From the NCBI GenBank assembly GCA_016744295.1, contig JADGEQ010000017.1, forward strand, positions 62,001-126,000: a DNA stretch of 64,000 bases. The letters are read 5' to 3'. The first letter of the stretch is position 1. Each line of letters opens with the position of its first letter. Both the position numbers and the translations under genes were made by a program. A model generated the notes under the pieces. The model searched no databases, was not told the origin of the DNA, and was given only the letters and a program-made list of their open reading frames with translations. The DNA comes from Desulfobacteraceae bacterium. Lineage in GTDB: Bacteria > Desulfobacterota > Desulfobacteria > Desulfobacterales > Desulfobacteraceae. Below, piece by piece: positions 63,722-64,000 of this stretch.

Positions 63722-64000
63722 ATGGAAACAGACACGCTGGTGCGGATCAGTCAGTTGGCGGAAAAAGCAGGTGTTACCCCGAGAACCATCCGCTTTTATG
63801 TGCAGCAAGGGTTGATCCCCAAACCGGTCCAGGCCCGGAAAAACATGGCACTTTACCATCCGGACTGTGTTTCCAAAATCCGGGCCATTAAAAAAGCCCA
63901 GGCCAGCCGGTTTATGCCCCTGGTGGTCATCCGGCAGATCCTGGAGGAAAACCACTATGACTACCATGCTTTGGAAGCGGCTGACCAGGCAATGGACCCT
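63722..64000 (+). CDS. MerR-family transcriptional regulator (truncated by window end)
   Basis: The first 93 residues are visible. The MerR helix-turn-helix is clear (RISQLAEKAGVTPRTIRFYVQQGLIPKP), followed by the wing and a dimerisation helix start. A GAGGTGA ribosome site precedes the ATG. The effector domain lies outside the window. The ACGTA-G-TACGT dyad at 63683-63693 could be its own operator. Confidence 0.88.
   Translation, partial: METDTLVRISQLAEKAGVTPRTIRFYVQQGLIPKPVQARKNMALYHPDCVSKIRAIKKAQASRFMPLVVIRQILEENHYDYHALEAADQAMDP

Overview
The window looks like a chromosomal segment of an anaerobic Gram-negative deltaproteobacterium, probably a sulfate reducer of the Desulfobacterales. This is inferred from the gene mix only: several TRAP solute carriers, LarA-like, CoA-transferase and GlcD/GlcF-type enzymes, NtrC-type and multi-domain hybrid two-component systems, KamA-like and cobalamin-binding radical SAM enzymes, and RND/TolC pumps that require an outer membrane. 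No rRNA, tRNA, CRISPR array or intact insertion sequence was found. Coding density is high and neighbouring genes often overlap by 4 bases (ATGA).

Layout. (1) 1-6611: the 3' part of a heavy-metal RND pump (CusA/CzcA type), a Met/His-rich secreted protein, a small c-type cytochrome, and a convergent NtrC-type regulator with its membrane kinase, probably a metal-response locus. (2) 6848-12080: a MATE exporter, a PAS-LuxR regulator, an orphan TRAP binding protein, a PaaK-like acyl-CoA ligase and a 63-residue protein. (3) 12167-24717, all on the minus strand: an amino-acid ABC importer, an aminotransferase, GlcD/GlcF-type 2-hydroxyacid oxidoreductase subunits, a LarA-like protein, an NMT1-type ABC importer and an acetyl-CoA hydrolase/transferase. 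Together they suggest import and breakdown of amino, 2-oxo and 2-hydroxy acids.

(4) 25798-34647: the most distinctive region, visibly more AT-rich than its flanks. It encodes an unknown 162-residue protein, a BtrH-like acyltransferase, an ABC-2 exporter pair, a dedicated acyl carrier protein, a ketosynthase-like protein without the catalytic Cys, a cobalamin-binding radical SAM enzyme, a KAS III-like enzyme with an intact Cys-His-Asn triad, and a FabF-like enzyme with an intact Cys-His-His triad. I read it as a compact biosynthesis-and-export cluster for an acyl-ACP-derived small molecule of unknown structure.

(5) 34990-45750: a CheR methyltransferase without CheB, a hybrid kinase with three receiver domains, a second receiver-PAS-kinase-receiver protein, a single-domain receiver, a membrane-anchored 5'-nucleotidase-like protein and a chemoreceptor. 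(6) 45804-48332: a KamA-like radical SAM protein made of two homologous halves, the second lacking the cluster cysteines. (7) 48530-57849: a complete RND tripartite pump (adaptor, pump, TolC), its OmpR/EnvZ-type pair and a DUF2860-like outer-membrane protein. Both the pump operon and the outer-membrane gene are preceded by three TTTCAC elements at an exact 11-base period, which suggests control by the same regulator. (8) 57947-60325: a small cassette (iron-sulfur flavoprotein-like reductase, membrane protein, TetR regulator with two palindromic operators) bracketed by near-identical direct repeats of about 57 bases. (9) 60440-64000: a complete TRAP transporter (DctP, DctQ, DctM), then a gene-poor stretch with a possible gene remnant, and the start of a MerR-family regulator cut by the window edge.
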